From positions 243,501 through 307,500 of the forward strand of contig JAAOOA010000134.1 in NCBI GenBank assembly GCA_012861695.1: a stretch of 64,000 nt of DNA, given 5' to 3'. Under the pieces are notes generated by a model. That model was not told the origin of the DNA. It made no database searches and saw only the letters and a list, made by a program, of their open reading frames with translations. Below are positions 21,336 to 31,779 of this stretch, piece by piece. The stretch is from Trematomus loennbergii. Lineage: Eukaryota > Chordata > Actinopteri > Perciformes > Nototheniidae. Every line of letters begins with the position of its first letter. Within the stretch, counting starts at the first letter, position 1. A program made the translations under genes and the position numbers.

Positions 21336-22852
21336 TCAGCAGCAGACATTAACAGGGGCCACTATTTGGAGGAAGAGCTGTTGGCTTTCACTAGCTGGGA
21401 AAGCACTTCCAGAAACCCAGTGTGAAATGCCGCTTGTCGCATCATCCTGCCGCTCCTGGCGCAGCTCCTGGCGCCGCGCCAACGCTTCATCCTGGTGCCG
21501 CTGACGCTCCATCTGCTGCAGCGCCAGTTCTGACTGGCGCTCCATCGAGGTGATCAATCTGGCCTCCGTTTCCTGGGCCTGGGTGAACTGCACCGCCTGA
21601 TCTACGCGCAGCGACTCATTCGCCACGGCACGCTGGTCCTCCAACGCCTGGACGGTCTCGAGGAAAAGTGCATCCTGTGTCCGCTTTCCTAAGAGGGGAA
21701 AATAAGCAAGATACAAGATCAAAACCAGAGACAATACATCATGTATTTTTTAGCTGCCTGGATTATAACAGACAAAGACTCATTCTGATAACTGCACTGG
21801 AACAACTCAACATCAAGGACATGGATTTCAAGTCAATATATGAAAGTAAATCAAGAAATGAAGCAAACAAGCTGATCTTCAAATTCTTCAAAGCACTGGT
21901 CTGAGGACAAGGATTTAATAAATCAACAGTAGGTGGCGATATATGCTCCAAGTGGAAGCGATTTCTTACCGGAAGTCATGTGACCTCTAGCCCGGATGTT
22001 TACAATGTTTGTAAGAGAGTAAAAGGTGCGAAATGTTCTCTTTCACGCTGTTTCATAATTGTACCAAGAAAGAAGGAAATAAACATGATTGTGAACATCT
22101 ATGCGTACGTTCTTTCAAGACAAAGTTACAGTGTGTTTACCTTCGCGTTTGGTTGCCGGTAATGGGGACGAGCAAGCGAGCAAGCTGTGATCTCCAACGC
22201 CAAGAACCTCGCTTGTTTCCAATTGTTGCTGAATTTCCTCGCCTGAAACACATGATTAGTTCCATGAGTTAGTGAAGCAAATTACAGAAACACTGCACAG
22301 TTATTCACTAGTCAAAACGTTTTAATAGCTAGATGTTATTAGCCAGCTCGGGGCCAGTGTAGCTAGTTTAGCCTAGCTGATCTACTGAGCAAATAAAAGT
22401 ACATCTGAGACCATTATTGTGCAGATTAAAACCCCAGTGCATGTAGTTGCTTTTACCTTTGTCGTTGTCGCCCTCTACATTCGCCGTTGGAGCGGCCTCC
22501 GATGCCATCGTGCCCGAATCCAGGCTCGATGCTGTACCGGAGAATGATGGTCTGCTCCCAAGCAAAGCATCTAAGCGGTCGAACCATTTCGTGGTCCTCC
22601 GGTCGTTACCACTTTTGTTGTTCCAGTCTTTTGTTTTCTTATAGTCCTGGCGGAGTTCTTAATTTTCAGCCGGCATGCCGTGGCGCTGTGCACGATACCA
22701 TCTCCAGCAACAACTTCGACACAACGATCGAAGATCTTTGAATTGGGTACTGGCTTCAACAGCATTCCCTGCGTCGTGTCGTCAGCGTAGATGTAGAGAA
22801 GCGCTGATACCTCCTCATCAGTCCATTGCTCGGATTTCTTCATGTTTGTCAT
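21336..22852 (-). pseudogene. Myb/SANT-like DNA-binding protein gene of the inner Harbinger
   Basis: Three exons. Exon 1 (22852-22457) opens MTNMKKSEQWTDEEVSALLY, the first helix of a Myb/SANT domain (tryptophan, then acidic EE), continues with a KTK-W-K basic region and ends GDNDK at GTAAAA. Exon 2 is 22242-22141. Exon 3 (21688-21336) reads GKRTQDALFLETVQALEDQR, then a Gln/Arg-rich coiled-coil-like stretch (MERQSELALQQMERQRHQDE) and a TGA-terminated tail. Splice phases fit throughout. One base is missing in an A run near 22655 (AAGAACTCC), throwing exon 1 out of frame. A 5'-truncated LINE fragment sits in intron 2. The protein is the usual accessory factor of this superfamily. Confidence 0.85.
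21722..21968 (+). mobile_element. 5'-truncated I/Nimb LINE 3' end in the Myb-gene intron
   Basis: Reads CLDYNRQRLILITALEQLNI and SKSRNEANKLIFKF before a TGA, followed by CAGTAGGTGGCGATATATGC. It is nearly identical to the 3' end of the full LINE at 26680-26960, so it is a recent insertion and level 6 of the nest. It has no A- or GAA-rich tail at its end. Confidence 0.88.
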
Positions 22853-23801
22853 TTTCACTGCGTTAAAAAAACAAACTACTCTTGTTGGTGGCTGAGGTTG
22901 TTGTAGCGAGACAAAACAATGGCGGCTCGACACAACTTTTCCACAGTTGTACGGGGCGTGGTTTGCAATTCGCCCAGCCAATCAGCACTGGGGCACCCAC
23001 AGAAAAGTACGCTCTCTGAGCTGGCTCTAAAAATGGGGGTAAAAGTACCCGAGATTTAAGTACGATTTTTGGTGTGAACGCGACATAAGGGGTACTCACG
23101 GAACTAAAACGCGAAAAGTACGGTGAAAGTACTCCGGTGTGAACGCGGCTAATATCATTGAAATGCAGCCAGATGCTGCTTCTTTTTTCGGTTTTCGCAA
23201 ATTTCTTGACTTTTTCCGACGCGCTTGCATTTAAATCTGTCTCCCCGTCGCTCTGTGTAGCTGGCCTGTACCACTACACCTGCTGTCTTTGGAGCGTCTG
23301 CCCCCCACCCTTCTTTCACATAATGGTATGATCCTAGTGTGTCCTCACATATGATTGGCCGCATGGTGGCCCAGCTAAATAAAGACCCGCCCCTGCCTGC
23401 AAGGATTCTCAGCAAGAGTTGCAGCGGCTGGAGATTCTGCTTCCCGACGGGTGTCTGTCTTCTTGCGGCATCTCGCGATCGGCGTGTTGGAGACCTCTGA
23501 ATTAAATTATCAAGTCACCTCAAGTCAGAGGGCTCAAGTCCAAGTCAAGTCCCGAGTCATTGGTGTTCAAGTCCAAGTCGAGTCGCAAGTGTTTTGTGAT
23601 TTTGTCAAGTCGAGTCCAAAGTCATCAAATTGGTGACTCGAGTCTGAATCGAGTCCAAGTCATGTGATCGAGTCCACACCTTGCTGTACACTATTGTAAT
23701 GTTGCCTGTCTTGACTGGAAAATAAAAGAGAGAAACAAAAGCACTGTACAAAAGATCAGCTTTATTGTCAAAATGTTTACAATGTACAATTTACACGCTG
23801 T

Positions 23802-24111
23802 TCAGATGCTCATAAAGCTGGGTCGCCGGTAAGGCAGTCCATTCGTCCCTGTACTCATCATTACTTCACAAAGGTTATGTAATATGCAACATGCTGCCAC
23901 CTGGATTTTGATCTTGTCCATCTTGCAGTCGTTTCTTTTCATCAAGCACCGCCACCTGCCCTTCAATCTGCCAAAAGCGTTCTCCACCACCACTCGTGCT
24001 CGGCTTGTTTTGTTATTGTACGCAAGTTGCTCAGGCTGCATTAACTCAGTTACAAAAGCTGTATAACATGAGCACAAACAGCACAACTTCAGTCGACTCC
24101 ATCTCCATCAT
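23802..24111 (-). pseudogene. Deletion derivative of Harbinger transposase (outer element)
   Basis: Starts with the same [19 protein letters not shown]-terminus as the inner transposase, then jumps directly to [20 protein letters not shown] and [20 protein letters not shown]. The central region with both catalytic Asp residues is lost; only the Glu remains. It ends shortly after a changed C-terminus. Confidence 0.88.
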
Positions 24112-24761
24112 GTCTGAGGTCGGAAGGTAAACAACAGACGCCTCATGTACAGCGAGTGGGTGGGCATCGCAGTATACGCGGGAAGTTTTTCTTCTTCTTC
24201 TTCTCTTGTTTTGCAGCGGATTGCAAACAACTTTAAGGTGCATACCGCCACCTACTGTACTCGCCGTGAAGTGGTTTGTGGCCTGCCAGTAAAGCCAAAG
24301 CAGAAGAAGAAGAAGTGACGTCAGCGGCTCATTTGCGTAATCTTCCCTCAGGGAAAAGTACTCCGGTGTGAACGCGATCTGTACTAAGTGCCCTGGGTAA
24401 AAGCGCCGGGGCTCTGAGTGCCGGAACTAAGTACAGGAAAGTACTTGGTGTGAACGCGGCAAATGAATATCTTAAGTGCTTTGACAAAAAATCCATACAA
24501 AAATGTCATCTGTGGAAGCGTAGTACTGTAAAAAGTACGACCAATCATTTTAGCCGGCCCGGCTAAAATAACTGGATGGCCTACCTGCCTGTCAGCCTTC
24601 CATCTGTGCACAAACTTATCTCGTGCCCTCATTGGTCATGTGCGCGTTTGTGTGTGTTGGAGGAGGGGCTCTGTAAGGAAGTGGCAGATTTTCTCCGGTT
24701 GTGTATTTTTAAATTCTAGCGATCACGAGCCGGTTTCTCAAACTTACCTACCCACCTTTAA

Positions 24762-25435
24762 GAAGCCCTGAGACACAGTTTCGTGAAAAAAAGCCATTTT
24801 TAGGCACATATTATAGCTCTCAGATATATACAAATATATAAAAAACATGTCTATGAAGTGTTTTGCTCAAAATACCAAACAGATCATGCATTCTAGCTCA
24901 AATCCCTCTATTTCAGCCCTGTTACTAAAGTGCTGATTCTGGGTCCGTAGCTTAATACTCAGCTAAATTCTGCTGTGATTAACACCATATCATGTTCCAA
25001 ACCACATCAAGGATTATTTCTGAAACAGTATGGAGCTCAAACTCTTTTCTCTCTCAGGTTTACCACAAGGTGAGTTCCTTTTTATTTCCTGCTTCTTTAC
25101 ACATACTCTCTCCAGTACAGGTTAGCTCTGAGTGATGGCAATGCTTGCTAATCTAAACAAAGACCATATTACGTCCAAAACACTTCGCTCATTGTTTCTG
25201 ATAGCGAAGTTTCTGATAGGGCCGGGGTCTAAAGCCCGCCCACATTTCAGATATTACGTCATAACGGCAGAAAATCTGGATCAGCTCCGTTGTTAGCTCG
25301 TTTTAGAGATTTAGGTACGTGGAAACGAGAGAGGGTTTTCACTTTGTGAGTCTCCTGACACACCGGGGACAATATGTATGTATAAAAGACATGAAAAAGT
25401 GCATTTTGCATGATAGGAGACCTTTAATAACGATG
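24762..25435. mobile_element. End of the level-1 TTAA element and a truncated TTAA MITE
   Basis: 24762-24810 continues the CCTGTTAAG element (AAGAAGCCCTGAGACACAG). From about 24830 the sequence matches the MITE family seen whole at 33774-34250 (CAAAATACCAAACAGATCAT ... GTGCATTTTGCATGATAGG) and ends GGAGACCTTTAATAA. The left terminus of this MITE is missing. Confidence 0.7.
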
Positions 25436-25559
25436 AGGTGTTATGTATGCAGGTGGTAGACGTGCGGATGCAGAGGCCGGTACGTGTCTTTTATAGCAGC
25501 AGCTCTCTCTGCACACGTCACACTAGACGCCTTCGCCGGTCCACTTCCTGTGAAATCTA

Positions 25560-25675
25560 AACAGGAAAAGTCGTGATGAGTTTGAGTACTTTTACTTTTA
25601 CTCAAGTACAAGATCTGTGTACTTCTACTTTTACTCAAGTACAACATCTGAGTATTTCTTCCACCTCTGCTCCTG
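25560..25675 (-). mobile_element. hAT-like repeat fragment (ACTTTTACTCAAGTAC family)
   Basis: Tandem ACTTCTACTTTTACTCAAG pieces ending CTTCCACCTCTG, the terminus of the family present complete at 46279-46903. The other end is missing. Confidence 0.8.
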
Positions 25676-25708
25676 AGGCACATCAAAACTAAAAATAAAA
25701 GTTCTCAC

Positions 25709-25765
25709 CTTGTTGAACACATCCTCAAACTGTGCGTCCGTCACACAGCCAAGCCTCCTCAGCAC
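25709..25765 (-). pseudogene. ogfod2: ogfod2-like exon (19 codons)
   Basis: Exactly 57 bp between TTGATACTCAG and a GTGAGAAC donor, reading VLRRLGCVTDAQFEDVFNK. It joins in phase 0 to the upstream exon ending RRDYGV, giving the OGFOD2-type sequence RRDYG-(x)-(V/I)LR-x-GCV. The exon itself is intact. It is listed as pseudogene because the gene as a whole appears broken. Confidence 0.75.
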
Positions 25766-25791
25766 CTGAGTATCAATAATGAAGATAATCA

Positions 25792-26345
25792 GAGGTGGGA
25801 AGTACCGGGCCGGCTAAAATGATTGGTCGTGCTTTTTACAGTACTACGGCTTCCACAGATGACATTTTGTATGGATTTTTGTCAAAGCACTTGAAATATT
25901 CATTGCTATCGGGATGTTAAGAGCATTCCATGGAATTAACAAAAAGTGTCTCTCGAGCCGGTTTCTCAAACTTACCTACCCCACCTTTAAGTACAATTTA
26001 GAAGTACTTGAACTTTACTTGAGTATTTCCATTTTATGCTCCTTTGTACTTTTACTCCACTACAGTTCCGAGGTAAATGGTGTACTTTTACTCCACTACA
26101 TGTATTTAATACCTTTAGTTACTTTGCATGATGAATGATGTGAAATATAAGCAAGTGTTAAATCAGACTTTAGTTCCACCTGGAGTAAATTCACAAGCTA
26201 CCCTGCAGTATACAGAGTCATTAAAACTAGCTGCACCTTTACCAGCTTTGATAACACTTTAATGATCAATCATTATAAAACATATCATGTATTATTCTGA
26301 AATGGACCATTATTTGTTGTATACAAAATATTCAGGGCTTGAAAA
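25792..26345 (-). mobile_element. hAT-like repeat with an AGGTAGGG-family insertion
   Basis: Starts CAGAGGTGGGAAGTA. It is interrupted at 25808-25988 by a reversed, truncated copy of the AGGTAGGG TTAA element (ending CTTACCTACCCCACCTTTAA), then continues with the body of the ACTTTTACTC family (CAAGCTACCCTGCAGTATAC, homologous to the reverse complement of 46279-46903). Confidence 0.75.
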
Positions 26346-26416
26346 TAAAAAAAAACGGTTTACTCACTGAATGATAGTCCAGTCTGAACTATCGCGATAT
26401 ATGAACAGTTACTTAC

Positions 26417-26527
26417 TACGCCATAGTCCCGTCTGAACTGCTGCTCGGAGACGAAGCGGACATGGAGCTTGTATTCCTCCAGAAAGATGTTATCAGTGGT
26501 GAAAACAGTTACAGATATAAAACTGAC
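26417..26527 (-). pseudogene. ogfod2: ogfod2-like first recognisable exon, abutted by LINE tail
   Basis: Reads TDNIFLEEYKLHVRFVSEQQ then FRRDYGV to a GTAAGT donor at 26416. This matches the OGFOD2 N-terminus (TDN...Y-LHVRF-EQQ-RRDYG). Just upstream, FYICNCF appears in another frame, the Cys-rich start expected of this protein, so one or two bases have changed near 26495. Upstream coding is cut by the (GAA)n tail of the LINE at about 26528. No start codon is seen, so the LINE either split the first exon or sits just before it. Confidence 0.72.
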
Positions 26528-26720
26528 GATCCTCGTTTCCTTCTCCTTCTTCTCCTTCTTCTCCTCCTCTCCTCCTTCTCCTCCTTCTTTTCTTTTCTTC
26601 TTTTCTTCTTCTTCTTCTTCTTCTTCTTCTTCTTCTTCTTCTTTTCTTCTTTCTTTAATGGCGAATCGCTTCCACTTGGAGCATATATCGCCACCTACTG
26701 TTGTTTATTAAATGTTTATA

Positions 26721-27224
26721 CTAAATCCTTGTCCTCAGACCAGTGCTTTTGAGGAATTTGAAGATCAACTTGTTTGCTTCATTTCTTGATTTACTTTCAT
26801 ATATTGACTTGAAATCCATGTCCTTGATGTTGAGTTGTTCCAGTGCAGTTTTCAGAATGAGTCTTTGTCTGTTATAATCCGGGCAGCTAAAAAATACATG
26901 ATGTATTGTCTCTGGTTGTTGGCAACCATCACAATTGCCATTTGGATGTTTTCCAATCAGATGCAGTGATGAGTTTAATCCAGAGTGACCCACTTTTATC
27001 CTGCTGTTAATGCTCTGTTCTCTTCTACTACTCCCCCAAGTGCTTCCCGTTCCTACTTCCCTTTGTATCTGGTATAAATGTCTTCCTTTGGTGTTACTGT
27101 CCCATAGTTTTTGCCATTGTTGCTTGATAACAACTTTTGTAACAGATTTGACTTCTGCTCTACTGATGGGTACCATAATATCAATCTGGTTTGCTTTCAA
27201 ACCACATTTTGCCAGTTGATCCAC
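26721..27224 (-). pseudogene. LINE ORF2 C-terminal region with Cys/His motif
   Basis: Contains GNCDGCQQPETIHHVFFSCP (C-x2-C ... H-x4-C), a C-terminal zinc-knuckle-like motif usual in this clade, then SKSRNEANKLIFKFLKSTGL and a stop. It is separated from the RNase H by a stop at 27224. Confidence 0.85.
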
Positions 27225-27972
27225 TACTCATTCCCTCTAATACCCACATGCGCTGGAACCCACACAAATTGAACAACAATTCCCAGATGAACTAACCTAA
27301 ACATGATGTGTAAAATTTCATGTAAAATATCCTGACGACATTCTGAAGAGAAGTTGTTTATACTCTCCAGAGCTGCACTGGAGTCAGAGCAAATGACCAC
27401 TCGCATTGGCTGTATTTCCTCTACCCACTGAAGTGCTAGTGAGATAGCCATCATCTCTACTGTATATACTGCGATGTGATCACTCGTCCGCTTTCCCACT
27501 TTTACTTTTAATTCAGGAACATAAAATGCACAACTAGTTTGACCATTTTCTGGATTTTTGGATCCATCAGTAAATATTTGTATAAACTGCCCATATTGTT
27601 CATGTAGAACAGTATTCACATAAGCCTGTACATTAATTTTGTTTTTCATTGAATGTAACCTTTTCAATAAAGATAAATCTACTATAGGTTGAGGTAGCAA
27701 CCATGGTGGAACAGCTGATAACAACACCGTCGGACTAATATTCCATTCTTTAACTTTGAATTCCTTACATAACTCGAAACACAAACACAAAAACTTTCTT
27801 TTTTCATTTTGTTACTTTCCCAACTTGTTTTTACAGTTTGTTTAGTAGGGTGAGTATCTTTATGGCCCTGTAGATTTGCCCAGTAATTAACAATTAACTG
27901 TTTTCTCCTCAAAAAATTGGTATTTCTCCGACCTCTACCTGAAGTGGTGTAGATCTGACTGCCCCACAGCAT
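27224..27972 (-). pseudogene. LINE ORF2 RNase H domain
   Basis: Shows the four acidic positions and the histidine: IFTDGSKNPENG, VYTVEMMAISLAL, ICSDSSAALESI and VWVPAHVGIRGNE. It is preceded by a linker in another frame (27682-27972: LRRKQLIVNYWANLQGHK). The domain itself is open and looks catalytically complete; the flanks are frameshifted. Confidence 0.9.
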
Positions 27973-29252
27973 ATCCTTAGTGCTTGTGCCTGGACTCTAT
28001 CTAATTTTTGAAGAGAAGAGTATGCAGCTGAACCATACACTATTAGTCCGTATTCTATGGCTGATCTAATTAAGGCTGTGTATACGTTCCTCAAAGCAGC
28101 TTTATCAGCCCCCCACTTAGTGCCTGCCAAGCACCTCATAACATTTAAAACCCTTTTACATTTATCTACTACTTTATCAATGTGAGTACTCCATGTGACT
28201 CTCTCGTCCAACCATATTCCCAGAAATGTAAATGTCTTCACTTTCTTTAGTTCTTGTCCATAAAGTTTTAACCTAACCTCCTCACCTATCCTTTTCCTCG
28301 TAAAAAATAAAGTTTCAGTTTTTTCCACCGACAATCTAAACCCCCATGTCAGAGACCAGCTTTCAATTTCCGTAATGGCTTCCTGAATCTTACCTACAAT
28401 ATAATTTACATTTCTGCCCCTTTTCCAAATAGCTCCATCATCTGCAAAAAGTGACTTACCGATATCAGATCCTACTTGTGTATATATATCATTTATCATG
28501 ATAGAAAACAAAAGAGGACTAATTACACTCCCCTGTGGGGTTCCATTTTCAACTTCATGCCTTCGAGAATAAGAATTGCCAACTCGGACTCTGATGGCAC
28601 GGCCAAACAAAAAATCCATAATCCAATTATATACATTACCTCCCAGACCCATAATGTCCAGTTTTATTAATAATCCTTCCTTCCACATCATATCGTAAGC
28701 TTTTTCCACATCAAAGAATACAGCTACAACACACTCCTTATTCGCTTGGGCTTTCCTAACTTCAGATTCCAGGCACAGCAGTGGATCTAAAGTACTCCGC
28801 CCTCTTCTAAACCCACTCTGATAAGGAGTCATTAGTTCATTTTTCTCAACGTAGTATGTCAGCCTTTCTGTTATCATTCTTTCCATAACTTTACACAAGT
28901 GCGATGTCAGAGCTATAGGTCTATAACTGCCTGGACTAGTTGGATCTTTCCCAGGTTTTCTAATAGGAATAATGACAGACTCTTTCCATATTATTGGCAG
29001 CTTCCCTTTCTCCCAAATCTTATTATACATCTCCAACAGCTTTCCTAATGCAAAATCACTTAATTTGGTCAACATTATATAACATACATTATCTTTCCCA
29101 GGAGCAGTCATTTTACACTTACTTAATGCTCTTCTCAACTCTTGAATAGAAAAAGGTACATTTACAACACTCTGCGACGAATGTCTTTCTTCATATACAT
29201 TAGGATGCTCATCTAACACTTCCTGCCTCCTGATCTTACCTTCTTCTGTCAA
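27909..29252 (-). pseudogene. LINE ORF2 reverse transcriptase domain
   Basis: 447 codons open. Motifs: APGKDNVCY, SYRPIALTSHLCKVMERMI, GFRRGRSTLDPL, VVAVFFDVEKAYDMMW (catalytic Asp), NGTPQGSVISPLLF, SLFADDGAIW (catalytic Asp pair, about 28445) and TFTFLGIWLDERVTW. It ends by frameshift near 27930 (VEVGEIPIF). All RT motifs are present; it is broken only at the edges. Confidence 0.93.
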
Positions 29253-29286
29253 ATTTTCCGAAGAATGAACTTTGACAAAATTTTAG

Positions 29287-30497
29287 CTAGAATTTCTGCC
29301 TTCTCCATAGGAGCACCAATTTCCCCTCCATCTCTAACACTGGCAGGTTACTCTGCTGTCTAATTCCCCTCATCTTCTTAATCATTCCCCATACTTTATC
29401 TAATGGCGTAGTTCTCCCAATACTTGAACAGAATCCTCTCCAACACTCCCTTTTTGCTCTTTTAACAATTTTCCTTACCTGAGCCTGTGCCTTCTTATAT
29501 TCTAATAAATTGTGTAATGAATGTGTCTTTCTTAGCTTTCCAAACAGCCTGATTTTGTTTCGGATTGCATCATTACATTCTTTGTTCCACCACGGTACCA
29601 TCTTAACACATTTACTAAGTTTACCAGTTTTATTCCCAATAGATTGATTAGCGCTTTTAATTATATTTGAAGTAAATTGCTCATTTATATCATCAATACT
29701 TCCTGCCATATCAATCTGATCAAATTCATTATCACACAATTTAGCAAACATCTCCCAATTTGCTTTAGAAAAAGTCCATCTCATGATACCGTCTAGCTCA
29801 ACCACATTACTTATATCAAACTTGATTATAATCGGAAGATGATCACTCCCAATACTGTTATTTGCCAATACTTCCCAACTGCTACCAGAAGCTAATTCAC
29901 TTGTTACCAGAGTTAGATCGATCGCAGACTCTGTTCCATCTCTAAAATTGAGTCTTGTACCTTGCCCATTATTTAAACAAACTAATTCTTTGCCTCCATT
30001 AAGTCCTCCACCACCTGTCCGTTGTAATCTGTTGATCTCCCTCCCCACATTGTATTATGTGCATTAAAATCACCACACCATATTATTTCATTTCCTTGAC
30101 AAAGACTGTCTAATTCCTCTATTTTGAGTTTATTACATGGATTATAAAAATTCAGGACACTAATATTCCTTTTATTAATCCAAACTTCTACACCCACTAT
30201 TTCTAAATCATGACTGTTCTTAAATGTTAGCCTACTATAAGACATTATTTCTCTGATAAAGATTGCACATCCCCCTCCCTGACCATCATTTCTATCTTGT
30301 CTTATAGCACTATATCCCCCAATAATGAAGTCCAAATGATTCTTCAGCCATGTTTCTTGAATACAAATAACGTCTGGTTTTTCTTTTAACTGATATATAT
30401 AGGTCTTGAATTCTTGTCCATTTGCAATAAGGCTTCTAGCATTCCACTGCAGAATGAGAAAAACCATCAATCTATTCACTAATCTGTGAATCATCAT
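29287..30497 (-). pseudogene. LINE ORF2 AP-endonuclease domain and linker
   Basis: Begins MMIHRLVNRLMVFLILQWNA (QWNARS at the domain start), with IQETWL (catalytic Glu), WCGDFNAHNTMWGG and, after a frameshift near 30010, IDLTLVTSELASG and GSDHLPI (catalytic Asp-His). These are the apurinic endonuclease motifs that nick the target. The linker continues to 29287 before the next frameshift. Confidence 0.9.
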
Positions 30498-31779
30498 TAT
30501 TGGGGGCTAGCATATCATGTATCATTTCAACCGTTATATCCTTTATCCCCAAAAATTCACCTGCTGCTTCCACTATTGTTTTCAGTCTTGACCTCTTTTT
30601 TGTTTGTTGCAAAGCAACATTCACCACTTTTCCAATAAAGGCCACAAATTTGTACTTATTAACAATCAATGCATCCTCTCCTATCACACACTTATGTGAA
30701 CACTTTGTGGAGCTTTCCTTTGCCTGTGGGAGTTTGGGAAAATCTTTTGAAGAGAATATACTTGCTGCTACTTGGGATTTCCTAGCTATGTTTAGTGATA
30801 CCTTTTCTGTTGCTTCAGAATATGAGACTTTATTTTGCACTTTGTATCTCTGCACCTCCTTGGCCTTTTTCTGCACTTCGCAGCCCTGATACGCAGCACT
30901 ATGTTCCCCACCACAGTTACAACATTTCACCTTAGCACCTGCAGCACAACTACCATATTCATGTTCCCCCGCACATGTTGGACACCTGGGCTTAGTTGCT
31001 TTGCACTTGTCTGCCACATGCCCAAACCTTTGGCATTTAAAGCACCGCAAAGGTTTAGGGATGAATTCTCTTACTGGAAAGCTCATGCAACCGATCATTA
31101 TCTTCTGTTGAATTGTTTCTTCAAACTGAAGAAGAACAGAAAACTATCCACTATCTTACCCTGATACCTAGTAGGAAGACGCTTAACTACAGACACTTTT
31201 CCCCCTTTCATTTCTTTCTTGAGTTCTTCTATGCCGATTTCTATCGGAACTCCACTGATAACTCCAAGTATTTTCCGATTTGCTCCAGGAACATGGCATT
31301 TAATTCGAACTTCATTCAGGGTCTTCATTTTCAGTAACTTTTCCTGTTGTTTTGCATTCATCATTTCAACCAACATCCGTCCTTTGCTCAGAAATCTTGC
31401 TTGCTTTATCGATCCAATTTCTTTGTGAATCGCTTTAGTCAGGGCCACTGGATGTAGCTTAGCTGCGGATTGCTCACCAAACTCCACAATCACTTTCCAC
31501 TCTTCATTCTCAATCCTTTTCTTTACTTTCTTCAATTCATTCTGCGAATCAGATTCACTAAGACTGTCACTTGACATGTCTATCTTCTTTCTTGAAGTTT
31601 TTCCTTACTTCATTCCATCCTCCATCTCCTTCAGATGCACTTTCCATATCCTCCTCTCCAGGCTCAAAGACGCCATTCCACCAGCTGCTCTCAAATCGAC
31701 AATCCTCGTTTGTCATGTTAACCCGTTTATAATCTAATATGTTGATAAAAAACGTGCAAACAAACGCAAAAATAACCAA
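30472..31779 (-). pseudogene. LINE ORF1 (gag-like) with three zinc knuckles
   Basis: Starts MTNEDCRFESSWWNGVFEPG (31779). A frameshift near 31600 leads into a Lys/Glu-rich nucleic-acid-binding part, and a second near 31120 into CFKCQRFGHVADKC, CPTCAGEHEYGSC and CCNCGGEHSAAYQGC, three CCHC knuckles. The end overlaps the ORF2 start by 26 bases. The protein coats the LINE RNA. Confidence 0.9.

Larger units (their letters stand above)
18738..23150 (+). mobile_element. Level 5 of nest: inner PIF/Harbinger element, complete structure
   Basis: 4.4 kb between AGCCGCGTTCACACC and GGTGTGAACGCGGCT, flanked by AAT (18735-18737 and 23151-23153). It has the classical two-gene layout, transposase on plus (18.9-20.3 kb) and Myb/SANT-like gene on minus (22.85-21.34 kb), convergent. 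It lies in opposite orientation to the outer Harbinger. The sequence before the transposase carries a LINE 3' tail (CAGTAGGTGGCGGTAAGCAC to GAAGAAGAAG, 18895-18965), also present in the outer element's right end (24185-24260), so the tail was captured before the two copies separated. Confidence 0.92.
18039..23683. mobile_element. Level 4 of nest: hAT-like MITE interrupted by inner Harbinger
   Basis: Starts CAGAGGTGGGACCAAGTCA and ends AGTCCACACCTTG. CTGTACAC flanks both ends perfectly (18031-18038 and 23684-23691). The subterminal regions are rich in CAAGTCAAGTC. Own sequence: 18039-18737 and 23151-23683, about 1.2 kb. A tail of another hAT-like repeat (ACTTTTACTCAAGTACAAG ... CCCACCTCTG) lies at about 18500-18646. 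The duplication shows it landed in the spacer of the outer Harbinger. Confidence 0.9.
15789..24461 (-). mobile_element. Level 3 of nest: outer PIF/Harbinger element, two-gene type, decayed
   Basis: Both ends carry AGCCGCGTTCACACC-type termini with AAT duplicated outside (15786-15788 and 24462-24464). Its canonical content is a Myb/SANT-like gene running inward from the left end (plus strand, 16090-17463) and a transposase running inward from the right end (minus strand, 24111-23802, internally deleted). These are the two convergent genes expected of this superfamily. Own sequence: 15789-18038 and 23692-24461; the middle is later insertion. Subterminal repeats (GTCGCGTTCACACCAAAAA) extend the left end past 100 bp. 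Confidence 0.88.
15703..24757. mobile_element. Level 2 of nest: AGGTAGGG TTAA element interrupted by Harbinger
   Basis: Left end AGGTAGGGTAGGTAAGTTTG and right end (reverse complement) AGGTGGGTAGGTAAGTTTG are inverted repeats of about 30 bp. TTAA flanks both (15699-15702 and 24758-24761). Its own sequence is only 15703-15788 and 24465-24757; everything between is later insertion. Other copies at 33261 (left end) and 25808-25988 (reverse) read straight through the insertion point (GATAGCAATGAATAT), proving that the central block is inserted. Confidence 0.88.

Noticed and set aside
26509..26711. Poly-Phe, poly-Ser and poly-Lys frames
   Set aside because: They are translations of the (GAA/CTT)n LINE tail in different frames.
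30500..31428. Plus-strand frames of 69-129 codons
   Set aside because: Antisense shadows of the LINE ORF1 on the minus strand.
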